In this document: piece by piece, positions 36,238 to 46,146 of the stretch
Layout: each line of letters opens with the position of its first letter
Position numbering within the stretch: the first letter of the stretch is position 1
NCBI GenBank assembly: GCA_029718625.1
Contig: JAINUF010000029.1
Span: 531,001 to 595,000, forward strand
Source: Synaphobranchus kaupii
Lineage: Eukaryota > Chordata > Actinopteri > Anguilliformes > Synaphobranchidae
Direction of reading: 5' to 3'
Length of the DNA: 64,000 nt
Made by a program: the position numbers and the translations under genes
Notes under the pieces: model-generated
Told to the model about the DNA's origin: nothing
Databases searched by the model: none
What the model saw: only the letters and a program-made list of their open reading frames with translations

Positions 36238-38428
36238 CTAAGGGCCGATGCTGTGGTTGGGAGGACCTGATTGGTCTAAGGGCTGATGATGTGGCTGGGA
36301 GGCAGCTGATTGGTCTAAAGGCTGATGATTCGGCTGGGAGGCAGCTGATTGGTCTAAAGGCTGATGATTCGGCTGAGAGGCAGCTGATTGGTCTAAAGGC
36401 TGATGATGTGGCTGGGAGGCAGCTGATTGGTCTAAAGGCTGATGATGCGGCTGTGTTTGGGAGGCCCGACTGAGCAGCTGTTGCAGCTGCTGGACAAACT
36501 GAGTCTGCGCAGACTTCATCTCCCTGAGGATGCGGAACTGCGTCTCCAGCGCCTCCTGGTGCAAGCGCAGTTGGAAGTCCCGCTCCTCGCGAAGGCGCCT
36601 CTCCTCCCGTGCCTCACGCTTCTCCTCCAGGGCCTCCAGCCGGTCCAGGAGCACGCCACACATCACCCCAGCTGCCTGCTCCATCTTAGTCTTCTTTGCA
36701 CTCTTACTGGGGGAATGGTGGGCTTCACCTAAAACAGAACAAGACCCGACTTATTTGTCATGAATTTAAATTTAAAATACTACAAATACAGTTATTGACC
36801 AAGTAATTACTGGAGAAAGTATCCTGGCTGTGAAGAGCCTCTGTACCAATCCAGCGCTACGATTGCCTTTGGCCTGACATGCCATGAACTACTGGGCTGA
36901 TGTTTAAAGCAAATTAAAAGAATGGTTTGATCTATCAGGTTTGACTGATATTTGACTGATGAGAAAACCTTTAAGGTATTTTACTTAAACAGGCAAAGTA
37001 AACGAACCCAAAAAGGTCCATGCAAGCTGTTACACAAAAATTATTTTCAAGTCAAAAATACTCCAAAAATTAAGGGAAGATGGTAGACTTATTTTTGCAA
37101 AACATATTATTTTTGAGCGCATGTGTGGTCTACGGTTTAATCATTTGTAGAACAAATAATAAAATCAATCAGGGCATGAAATTAACTTTTTCACCCACTG
37201 GCCAGAGTGGCTTGTGGTTTCTAAAAATCACCAGCCATTTTAAACATTTTTCCAGACACTTTACCTTTTGCAATATAACACAACCGGGTTTGTCACCTGC
37301 CAAAGTGGCTGAGTAGCAAATAGAGTAAAAATAGAAGTAGAAAAAATAGAGTAGCAAATCTTACCAGCCACAATCAGAATTTTACCAGCATTTGGCTGGT
37401 GGTATTAATTTCACACCCTGAAATAAATTAATCAAATGGAGTTGTATTTAATTTTTTTATTTACCGTGGTTTAATTCTGAAACTGGGACTTGGGTAGCAG
37501 TTGAGGGGCTGCCTCCCTCAAAATGGACTTCATCGCGATCAGAAATTGGGTCAAGATCCTGCGGGACGGCAGGTGCACTTCTCACTCTGGAACTGGAAGC
37601 TGAAATAGCCGTCCAGTTTTCTGCAGGCTTGGTAGCTGTGCCTCCAGTCGGGTACACTCCAGGTAAAGGGTGGACTCGAACCTCTTTATCAAGGGCGACG
37701 CGATCGGGTGGACTTTCTGGAGACGGTGTAGGAGTCCCTTGGTCCTGACTGGGAGCCATCGGTACATCATTTGTGGATGGTCGACTGCCCCATATGACGT
37801 CGCACAGGCGTAGGAATGGCCACTCTTTCCCACCGCGGCCGTTCTGGTTGCTGGGGTGATTCACTTTCTTGAATTGGATTTTCATGCATTTGAGCTTGCT
37901 CTGCACTTGCTTCTTGCTCCTTATGATGCCTCTATCGGCAAGCATCTCTGCAATAGTGGCGTACACGGCTGCGTCTCGAACCGTGCCGGAAATGCGCGCG
38001 TGGATCTCCTCCTCTGCGCGGATTTGAAGAAGTTCTCTGGTCTCCCAGTCCAGCCAGTTTCCCAGGTAATTCGTCCCACAATTCAGACAGTTATACCGGT
38101 GACTCGGTTTACCTTCGTTTCGTTTCGGGGCACCATTCTCCAATTCTTTTCGATCCATTGCCCCGCTGTCCCGAGTTCTGATCTCGGCCCTGGGTCTAGA
38201 ACCAGCCACTTCGCCCCGTGCGGGATCCAGTTCAGTTTGCTCTTCGCCAATGTACTCTAAATCCATGAACATTTCGTCTTTAATCCTGTCGGTTTCCGTT
38301 TCAGCTTGGGCAGAGTTCGGAAAGGCCACAAACTCAAACTGTGCCGTTTTAAGACAGTCCAAGTCGAACCTCACCTGTTCTGCTTTATCGGAGTCCTCAA
38401 ACGGTTCTGTTTTCACACATCGATCCAT
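36238..38428 (-). CDS. Myb/SANT-like DNA-binding domain protein with coiled coil and repeat tail (two exons)
   Basis: A probable nuclear DNA-binding protein of the Myb_DNA-bind_4 (trihelix-like) type, seen in ZSCAN20/29-like and Harbinger-derived vertebrate genes; the target is unknown. Exons 38428-37465 and 36728-36238 join in phase (CAC G|GT GAA), giving 484 residues. Residues about 125-218 form the domain, with W125, W128, W203 and W213, AAVYATIAEMLADRG and SKLKCMKIQFKKV. A CLNC pair sits just before (114-117). VKTE (K6) and IKDE (K50) fit the SUMO consensus. Exon 2 has a Glu/Arg-rich coiled coil (LLDRLEALEEKREAREE, about 345-405), then five 13-residue repeats QPHHQPLDQSAAS. Start chosen at the first ATG, in good context. 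I cannot assign a gene symbol. Confidence 0.85.
36240..36440. repeat. 39-bp coding minisatellite in the Myb/SANT gene
   Basis: Five units of 39 bp, in frame, each encoding 13 residues. Differences are CAC/AAT (His/Asn) and silent changes. Copy-number change would lengthen the protein tail without a frameshift. Confidence 0.93.
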
Positions 38429-39559
38429 TGCTAACGGCTAGCTTAGATGGCTAAACCAAACATGCTTTATCTACGATTCTTATTGACTACCCGGTGTAAC
38501 ACGCTCATGTAAAATGTGAAATGGACCCATAGAATTACTTAGTCTGGCTTCATGCTAGACAGAGATTTATACACACGATTAACTAACGTTAACTGGCTGG
38601 TATACGACACTTTAATGTGCACACAATCTTCTAACGTCACGTTTGCAACTTTTACTAACGTCACTTTTAGCGACACCACCATACAGCTAGCGAGAGAAAA
38701 GCATTTCGTTTGCCCTCTCCATTGTACAAAAATATATAAGACCCATTATTGCAGTTCTGTGACACTTCAGTGCTTCTAGTCCTTGGAATTTCTGTGCAAT
38801 TAATTTTACATGAGACAGTAGCGTGTCCTCCTTTAGATAAAACTTTATAGAATCATGTCCAATAATAAAACAGATAAAATAAATGCTTGCTAGCTAGTTG
38901 CCTTTATTACACAACTACTTGACACTATGTAGCAATTATATTTACGAATTCAAGAGCTGTTTAACTTTAATACCACCGTTGTCTCGTAAATATTGTTCAG
39001 CTCGGTTCCTCGTGATTACGCTGTTTTAGCTTTGCTTTGTTTTCAAGGCAGCATCGCATGTTACGCTGGGGAAATAAACCCCTAATAACTGTGTTACCGC
39101 CACCTGCTGCACTGGAGTAGCCTAAGCAATGAGGGCTTACCTTGTTATATAAACCTCAACAAAAAACGTTTTCAACGGACAAAAATGCCAAGTTACTGAC
39201 GCATACAAACCACTGTCTAGTCATTAAAACTTGCAAAATCTAGACCTGCCGTTAAAAGTATTGATATCAAAATGAGGCCAAGTCACAACAAACAATAATC
39301 TTAATTCGTTAACACAAATTAAACAAGCTCTATCCAAAAGCAATTCTACTCAATGTTTCCTAGATTATTTCATGCAATTTGACCCTGTTTTTTTCATATT
39401 ATCATCTGAAGAGAATGAGGTTATTCAAATTTTGTGTCACATCAAAAAAAATAAAAAAGTAACCCAAGTTTGGGGCTTTATTGTGTGGACGTGCAAAGTT
39501 GTATCTGATTTCTGTGTGCTTACATGAGGTCAGAAGGTAGCCTACAGAAGTTAATGTTC
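38429..39559. other. Upstream flank of the Myb/SANT gene, no other gene seen
   Basis: Unique AT-rich DNA with several TAACGT motifs (38584-38660). It probably holds the promoter and any untranslated 5' exon of the Myb/SANT gene. No coding exon is recognised. Confidence 0.5.
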
Positions 39560-40300
39560 TTAAAGCAAAATTGAACTTTGGTAGAACTTTGGGTTGTGTA
39601 GTTACCTGGCGATGTTATGAGTCCAAATAGTGGCAAAATATGTTCATAGTTGCTCTGTGCTCCCCTGGGGTGATAACCTAGAATAGGGTATTTGTCGCTC
39701 TCCATTCACTTCTATAGCGCAGCTAAAACGGTCTCAAAATGACAGTTCTAGCACATATACAAACGCGAACAAAGCCAATAAAAATTATTTATAAAAGTAC
39801 TATTTTCTATGTTGTTAGCAAACTACCAGAAAAGACTAGCAAAATGTCGGTAGGTCGGTTTATTTACTACCAGGAACGCTTGCTTCCATGTAAATTTGAG
39901 TGGTGAGTGACCAATGAGTGGTTCCTGATGCATCGGCGCATAACACTGTTTCTGGCGCAAGAATATACAGTAGCTACCGATTCTACTTTCCAAATTGAAT
40001 ACGAAAAAGCAAGGAAAGGGCCATTTAATTTTCTCAAAAAAATAGGGATGAGGACTGGTTATTGTTTGTATTGACTGAATACGCTTCGTTCGCGTTCGTG
40101 TACGTGCTAAGAAGTGTCATTTTGAGACTGTTTTAGCTGCGCTATAGAAGTGAATGGAGAGCGACAAATACCCTATTCTGGATTATCACCCCAGGGGAGC
40201 ACAGAGCAACTAACAAACATATTTCACCACTATTTGGACTCATATCATCGCCAGGTAACTACACAACTCGTAGTTCTACCAAAGTTCAATTTTGCTTTAA
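39560..40300. mobile_element. Foldback MITE bounded by TTAA
   Basis: Left arm about 39564-39775 and right arm about 40086-40296 are inverted copies (AGCAAAATTGAACTTTGGTA against its complement; both contain GGTATTTGTCGCTCTCCATT in opposite senses). Both outer ends lie at TTAA (39560-39563 and 40297-40300), the target preferred by piggyBac-type elements, but the terminal bases are not a typical piggyBac end. The internal 310 bp has no transposase. The remaining flank to 40667 is unique. Confidence 0.75.
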
Positions 40301-40667
40301 GGGCTGAGAGTCTGTGGTCATCGTGGTTATTTCTGTAGGTAACCCTGAAAAGTGCCAAACTCTCTGTGCTGTATAGGTATGGGGCATGCCCCGCCAAGCC
40401 GTAATTTAGCGGATTGCGTACCTGCCATCCCAATATCGGTTTGAACTCATTTGGGGATAAAACTAACAATATTTTCTGCTCACCAGAAAATAAATTTTAC
40501 ATGCGGAAATCATCTTTGAGCTAAAATGGCTAAAATCACACAAAGGAATACACCGAAGTGGTGGGGAGGGACTTACAATATGTATTTTTTTGATACAAAG
40601 AGAAACATACAGTATTGGACACAAGGGACAATGATATTACATGATATATTTAGGTCTCACACATCAG

Positions 40668-41777
40668 TCATTTGAGCAGGTTTTGTACCCAGTAAAAGAT
40701 GCCTTGCCTAGTGCCTGCGTGTGCTTCTCCACTCAAAGTCTCCCTCCCCTCTATCCTTCGCCTCTCTTTCTCCCTCTCTCTCTCCATCCTCCTCCTCTCC
40801 GTGTCGGCCCGCAGGACCCAGTCCAGCTCCCGCTGAAGGCTGAAATGAACCATCTGCTTGCTGAGCAGCGGGACAATCAGGTTGAAGTCATCCACCTTCT
40901 TGTTGAGCCTGGCCAGGTGGTTCCCGAAATCCTGGCAGCGCTCCTCCCAACGGGCCTGCTCGTGGGGGGTCATGGGATCCCCGAACCCCACCCGGCACCC
41001 CAACAGCCCCGCCCTCAGCCTTTCCACCGTCTCCCGGATCTCCTTCTGGACCACGATCCACTGCGGCTGGTAGCCGTTGTCGATGAGGATGCGGTTGAGA
41101 TTGTGAGTCGTGGGGTCGGCGTACGGGTTGTGCTGGAACTTGCTGAGCGGTTTCCCGGCTCCACTGAGGTTCCGGAAGTCTCCGCGGGCCATGGACTCCT
41201 GGATGAGGTCCTCCACCAGACGCTCCACTGCCTGAGTGATCTTGATCTGGCGGCTGTGCTTGCGCACGTCTCGTGCCGACACCGCGCCCTCCTCCTTAGC
41301 GGCGGTGCGCTCCAGCTCACGCCGGCGGTACTCCAGAACCTGCTCGCTGGCGCGGTCCATGCGGTGCTGGCGGTAAACCCGCTCTCTCTGGCTGGGCGTG
41401 CCGGAGCCCACGCCCTCGTAGCTCAGGTACTGCCTGTGCTGGGGTGCGTGGCACTTCGGTTCGCTCTCCTCTTCCTCACCCTCATCCTCGGCCCTCCGTC
41501 GGGCGAGGTGGGCCAGCACAGTCCGGTAGGCCTCCTCGATCTGGGAGAAGAGGGCGGGGTCAGCCGTGGGAGTGCCGGAGTCAGGGTGGTAGAGCTTAGC
41601 CATACGCAGGTAGGCCTCCTTCACCTGGGCCTGGTTGCTATGCTGGTCGTCGGGCAGCTGTAGTAGCCGGTAGCTCTCCCTCAGGCTCCTCTGGGAGGCG
41701 TGGCTAAAATGACGGACAGCGGGGGGGAGGGGCAGCAGGGCCACCCGGACTGCACACCACAACATGGACTGCTGCAT
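40668..41777 (-). CDS. dnajc28: DNAJC28, J-domain protein with DUF1992
   Basis: A J-domain co-chaperone (369 residues; human about 388) linked to mitochondria or Golgi trafficking. The first 30 residues are hydrophobic and basic without acids (MQQSMLWCAVRVALLPLPP), as in a mitochondrial presequence. J domain about 35-95 with the Hsp70-stimulating HPD at 64-66. Then YLSYEGVGSGTPSQRE and the DUF1992 core at about 178-245 (ITQAVERLVEDLIQESMARG, then LNRILIDNGYQPQW). The whole frame is in one exon, as in other vertebrates. The exon starts at 41785 after TGTCCTGCAG, 8 nt before this ATG. Upstream exons are described separately. It is the left-hand member of a block shared with human 21q22. Confidence 0.96.
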   Translation of the reverse strand: MQQSMLWCAVRVALLPLPPAVRHFSHASQRSLRESYRLLQLPDDQHSNQAQVKEAYLRMAKLYHPDSGTPTADPALFSQIEEAYRTVLAHLARRRAEDEGEEEESEPKCHAPQHRQYLSYEGVGSGTPSQRERVYRQHRMDRASEQVLEYRRRELERTAAKEEGAVSARDVRKHSRQIKITQAVERLVEDLIQESMARGDFRNLSGAGKPLSKFQHNPYADPTTHNLNRILIDNGYQPQWIVVQKEIRETVERLRAGLLGCRVGFGDPMTPHEQARWEERCQDFGNHLARLNKKVDDFNLIVPLLSKQMVHFSLQRELDWVLRADTERRRMEREREKERRRIEGRETLSGEAHAGTRQGIFYWVQNLLK

Positions 41778-42193
41778 AGCGCCCCCTGCAGGACAAGGGA
41801 AGCAAGACTACTGAGTGCAGCGCAAACACACAGCGCACACACACACACACACACACACACAACAACCCCACACTGACATAATATGAACATACGCAAGCAG
41901 GCTCACACCATGACATACACATACAGCAATTGTTGATCACACAATAAAAACTCACAAGCATGCTGGCACACAAGTACAAACTCATGCACTCATTCACACA
42001 CAGTACAAACACGCATACACACACACATGGGCATAGACAGCCGCATACAGCATCTACATACAGCACGCACGCACGCTCAAGTGTGCAGGGGTAATTTACA
42101 CTCTGCTACAGAGGAATATGACACTATATTCTGCCCAGAATAAACGAGAATAAAGAAATAATCATGCTGTGCGCAAACAATAAGCTCAGATAC

Positions 42194-42600
42194 CTGAACT
42201 TCCCCACTGTGTGGATCCTGACAGAAAATAAGAACAAGTATAAATAGCTTCTAATGTCTTTAGTTTACCGTTCAGAAAAAAACTGGTAATTTAGTACAGA
42301 TCCCTACATTTCGGTAATTAACATACCGAAATACTGAAGCAGTTAACTAGCTAATGGAATTGCTGAAACTGTACAATAGCTTTATACCCCAACTTTTTGC
42401 AAACTTGCGTAACGTTGGCTTAACATGGCTATCTAGCTAAATTTGAACGGATATAGCCAAGCTATTTAATGACTGACAACGTTGTCATAAAATTTCTTCT
42501 TACCGTGAAAAACGACGACATCGGACAGATGTTTAGGTAAATCTATCACCATGGCGGCACTTTCGCCACAAGTCAGCAATTATACCGGGAAATGCCCTCT
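42194..42600 (-). other. dnajc28: Predicted 5' exons of DNAJC28 (24-nt microexon and first exon)
   Basis: A first exon ending at 42504 has a strong donor (CACG|GTAAGA) and contains an ATG in good context at about 42552 (GCCGCCATGG). A 24-nt microexon at 42217-42194 has a clean acceptor (TTTTCTGTCAG) and donor (CAG|GTATCT). Joined to the main exon with or without the microexon, the upstream ATG stays in frame with the DNAJC28 start and would add 19 or 27 residues. Use is unproven; the downstream start looks like the real presequence. Confidence 0.45.
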
Positions 42601-42975
42601 TTGAAAACAAAAAACGAATGAATATAAAAAGGTTAGTCTGTTACTGCATACCCGTTTTTGCTAAAGCTGCATCATAGCTATGATAACGCGGAGCTGTCAA
42701 AACTATAACAGCACGGAAACCCTTTAAAAAAAACAAAATAAAAACCGTAGCCTATGGCTATGACAAATTAAGGACTAAACAAGCCACATTTTAGTTAATA
42801 AAACTCAAGTAAGTTAGATTTCCAGTGAGCACAAGTGGCATACAGAACTAGTTTACTTTTTTTTTAGCAGCATTTTTTTGTAAGTATAAACCGAACTTTT
42901 AAAAAAATTTTTAAATACAATTTATTTTATTTATTTATTTAAGTATGAGCCGAAGTATGCCTTCCTGGCGTGTCT

Positions 42976-43060
42976 CCCCGTGGCGCAGTCTGTAGCGCGG
43001 CCTAACTAGGATTCCCGTGCTCTTTGCGACATTGTCGGTTCCAATCCGACCTTTCCTCTT
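42976..43060 (+). other. tRNA-like (SINE head or tRNA pseudogene) sequence, left arm
   Basis: An A-box-like TGGCGCAGTCTGTAGCG at 42981 and a B-box-like GGTTCCAATCC at 43037 are spaced as in a pol III promoter. The expected cloverleaf is not clean, so I call it tRNA-like only. The mirrored copy in the right arm lies at about 44762-44845 on the minus strand. Confidence 0.4.
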
Positions 43061-43249
43061 GTTTCTACACTGTGCTGTCCAATAAGGCTCAAAGGCTATT
43101 ACACCTATTTTAAGAAAGTATAGTCCATTTTAGTACTTATAAACTTTTGTAGCCACAATTTCCTCTATATTCTCAGCTACCTTGAATTGAGAGAAAATGC
43201 TGTCAGCTATAAGTTAGAGTGAAGGAAATGTAGAGACCTAGCTACTCAC

Positions 43250-43705
43250 TCCAAAAGTCTCTGGGACCTCAGATGGATATCTGGCTTCTCTGTCGAACAT
43301 GAGGTAGAATGGGGAGTGCTTGGTGGTGATCTGTACTTTGGTGCGCAAGCCAAACATGGCTGCACTGAGGTCCCAGTTCCAAGGATTCTCATCCACCAAT
43401 TTGGTGAGAATTTTGAAACATATTGACGTTGTTATGAAATACTATTTCGATTGTAAAGCATAGCTTATGACTGCGATGTGTGACCCAAATCACACTGCTT
43501 AATACAATACCAAAATAGAATACTTAACACAGTGACTATAGTACCATTTAGTGGTGTAAATGGGTCAAGGTCAGTTTAGTGTCAAGTCCACATTACTTTG
43601 TCACTGTCCCATTTATTCTTTCAACCAATCCACTGGTCTGTGGATGGTAAGGTGCGCAGAAGCTCCTCTCGATGTCCAGCTTCTGGCAGAGAGCCATATT
43701 CAGCT
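43250..43705 (-). pseudogene. Inverted copy of the integrase remnant, left palindrome arm
   Basis: Two blocks (about 43705-43596 and 43398-43250) mirror the right-arm integrase pieces at 44119-44226 and 44421-44572. The core with the second catalytic block is not duplicated; it lies in the spacer. Non-functional. Confidence 0.75.
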
Positions 43706-43794
43706 GAATTTAATGGACAACAGTCAGTTACAAAAGAAAACTGAGTGAAGGGAGCCTCAGCCATGTTTTTGGGTAATGAGACGGACTGCACAGG

Positions 43795-44572
43795 GACGTC
43801 ATGATTGACTACAAGACCAAGTGGGCTGAGGCATATACGCTGAAGTCTTAAGAAAGCCGAGGATGTAACACAGTGCATTGTAGAATTCTTTGCACAGTTC
43901 ATTGTAGAATTCAAGTTTGGGGCACCAAAACAAATTCTCACCAACCGAGGAGGGGAGTTCAGGAATAAGGTGCTGTCCTATTGTCCTATTACAATGCATT
44001 TTCAATCATTTCTCAATATCTTTCCCTGTGCAGTCCGTATCATTACCCAAAAACATGGCTGAGGCTCCCTTCACTCAGTTTTCTTTTGTACTAACTGACT
44101 GTTGTCCATTAAATTCAGCTGAATATGGCTCTCTGCCAGAAGCTGGACATCGAGAGGAGCTTCTGCACACCTTACCATCCACAGACCAGTGGATTGGTTG
44201 AAAGAATGAATGGGACAGTGACAAAGTAATGTGGACTTGACACTAAACTGACCTTGACCCATTTACACCACTAAATGGTAGTATAGTCACTGTGTTAAGT
44301 ATTCTATTTTGGTATTGTATTAAGCAGTCTGATTTGGGTCACACATCGCAATCATAAGCTATGCTTTACAATCGAAATAGTATTTCATAACAACGTCAAT
44401 ATGTTTCAAAATTCTCACCAAATTGGTGGATGAGAATCCTTGGAACTGGGACCTCAGTGCAGCCATGTTTGGCTTGCGCACCAAAGTACAGATCACCACC
44501 AAGCACTCCCCATTCTACCTCATGTTCGACAGAGAAGCCAGATATCCATCTGAGGTCCCAGAGACTTTTGGA
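43795..44572 (+). pseudogene. Gypsy-type integrase remnant in three blocks
   Basis: Block 1 (43795-43969): DYKTKWAEAY and FGAPKQILTNRGGEF, an rve integrase core in which Asn replaces the usual Asp, plus a stop. Block 2 (44119-44226): CAPYHPQTSGLVERMNG with the conserved Glu. Block 3 (44421-44572): LRTKVQITTKHSPFYLMFDR. The blocks are separated by non-coding gaps; the first ends AAG|GTGCTG and the second begins after TTCAG, so it looks intron-like. It could be a decayed gypsy element or a fragment of an integrase-derived host gene of the GIN type. Broken; no product expected. Confidence 0.75.
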
Positions 44573-45343
44573 GTGAGTAGCTAGGTCTCTACATTTCCTT
44601 CACTCTAACTTATAACTGACAGCATTTTCTCTCAATTCAAGGTAGCTGAGAATATAGAGGAAATTGTGGCTACAAAAGTTTATAAGTACTAAAATGGACT
44701 ATACTTTCTTAAAATAGGTGTAATAGCCTTTGAGCTTTATTGGACAGCACAGTGTAGAAACAAGAGGAAAGGTCGGATTGGAACCGACAATGTCACAAAG
44801 AGCACGGGAATCCTAGTTAGGCCGCGCTACAGACTGCGCCACGGGAAGACACGCCAGGAAGCCATACTTCGGCTCATACTTAAATAAATAAATCAAATAA
44901 ATTGTATTTAAAAATTTTTTAAAAAGTTCGGTTTATACTTACAAAAAAATGCTGCTAAAAAAAAGTAAACTAGTTCTGTATGCCACTTGTGCTCACTGGA
45001 AATCTAACTTACTTGAGTTTTATTAACTAAAATGTGGCTTGTTTAGTCCTTAATTTGTCATAGCCATAGGCTACGGTTTTTATTTTGTTTTTTTTAAAGG
45101 GTTTCCGCGCTGTTATAGTTTTGACAGCTCCGCGTTATCATAGCTATGATGCAGCTTTAGCAAAAACGGGTATGCAGTAACAGACTAACCTTTTTATATT
45201 CATTCGTTTTTTGTTTTCAAAGAGGGCATTTCCCGGTATAATTGCTGACTTGTGGCGAAAGTGCCGCCGTGGTGATAGATTTACCTAAACATCTGTCCGA
45301 TGTCGTCGTTTTTCACGGTAAGAAGAAATTTTATGACAACGTT

Positions 45344-46146
45344 AGCTAACATGCTAGTCGTTCTTGGGTTTAACAGTTCTGTGGTTTAACCAGCTGAAGT
45401 AGTTAGCCATTCGCGGGGAAAGCTAGCTAGTGAACAAAGAAAGCAAATATGAACGCTGTATTTTCCATACAACAATACGGATACGGACATTACCGTACAA
45501 ACAGAGCGCCATACACTTCCATTAGGTAGGCAACTCCACTACAAGGTCAGTCCATTTTCACACAGCTGGACAGCTTCCTTATGTAAAGGTGCATTTTGGG
45601 AAATGTAGTTTTTTGTTGTTGTTGAGCCTGGTCAGTCTGGCTTTCAGAAAATGTGAACATGTGCAGCGTAAACCATAAAATGGAAAGCTAAGAAATTCCT
45701 GTGCCTAATATGTAGCCTATCTGAAGTCCCTGACTGGAAGTGTTTTTCACCGCGGTAGCATATGCGGTAGCAACCACGAATAATCAAAAAGTAGAGGAGT
45801 GGAGTTGGCATATATTATGGATTTACTGGAAAATGAAGATGCAGGAGATTTGCTGCTGAACAAAATTTAGCAACATATATTTTCGGTTCTCTGGTTTACA
45901 AAGTACACAATCACGCTTGGGAAGGAACACACTATTTAGGCAGACCATGCAGTTATCTCATTTTAGGTACATTTCCTGGGTCCTGAATTATCCGTTGTCA
46001 GGTATGGTCAGGTCAACACGTTATGGCAAGAGCGGGTTTACTATTGGTTAGTTTTACATTAATCCCGCCCACAAAGTACTCTTTCTGCCTCTCGTTCCCG
46101 TCAAACTCTCGCGTGGGGAAGCGTTTGACGGCAAGCAGAAATCAAA
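45344..46146 (+). promoter_or_regulatory. SMIM11 upstream region
   Basis: Unique DNA between the palindrome and the SMIM11 start. A CpG-containing stretch at 46060-46140 with TCCCGCCCAC (GC-box-like, 46065) directly precedes the ATG and is the likely core promoter and 5' UTR. A transcript from the right palindrome arm (donor at about 45317) could also read into it. Confidence 0.4.

Larger units (their letters stand above)
42478..45343. repeat. Large palindrome: inverted duplication with arms of about 1.32 kb and a 226-bp spacer
   Basis: Left arm 42478-43796 and right arm 44023-45343 are reverse complements with roughly a dozen mismatches and a few small indels (position sums 87819-87822). 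Both arms carry the apparent first exon of DNAJC28 with its donor, a tRNA-like segment and an integrase remnant. The left copy faces DNAJC28 and the right copy faces SMIM11. The first-exon ATG of the left arm is GTG in the right arm. Confidence 0.96.

Noticed and set aside
36442..36763. Plus-strand frames over the coiled-coil exon
   Set aside because: Antisense of the Myb/SANT gene exon 2.
42976..43060. Functional tRNA gene
   Set aside because: A and B box-like motifs are present, but I cannot fold a proper acceptor and anticodon stem; kept only as tRNA-like.
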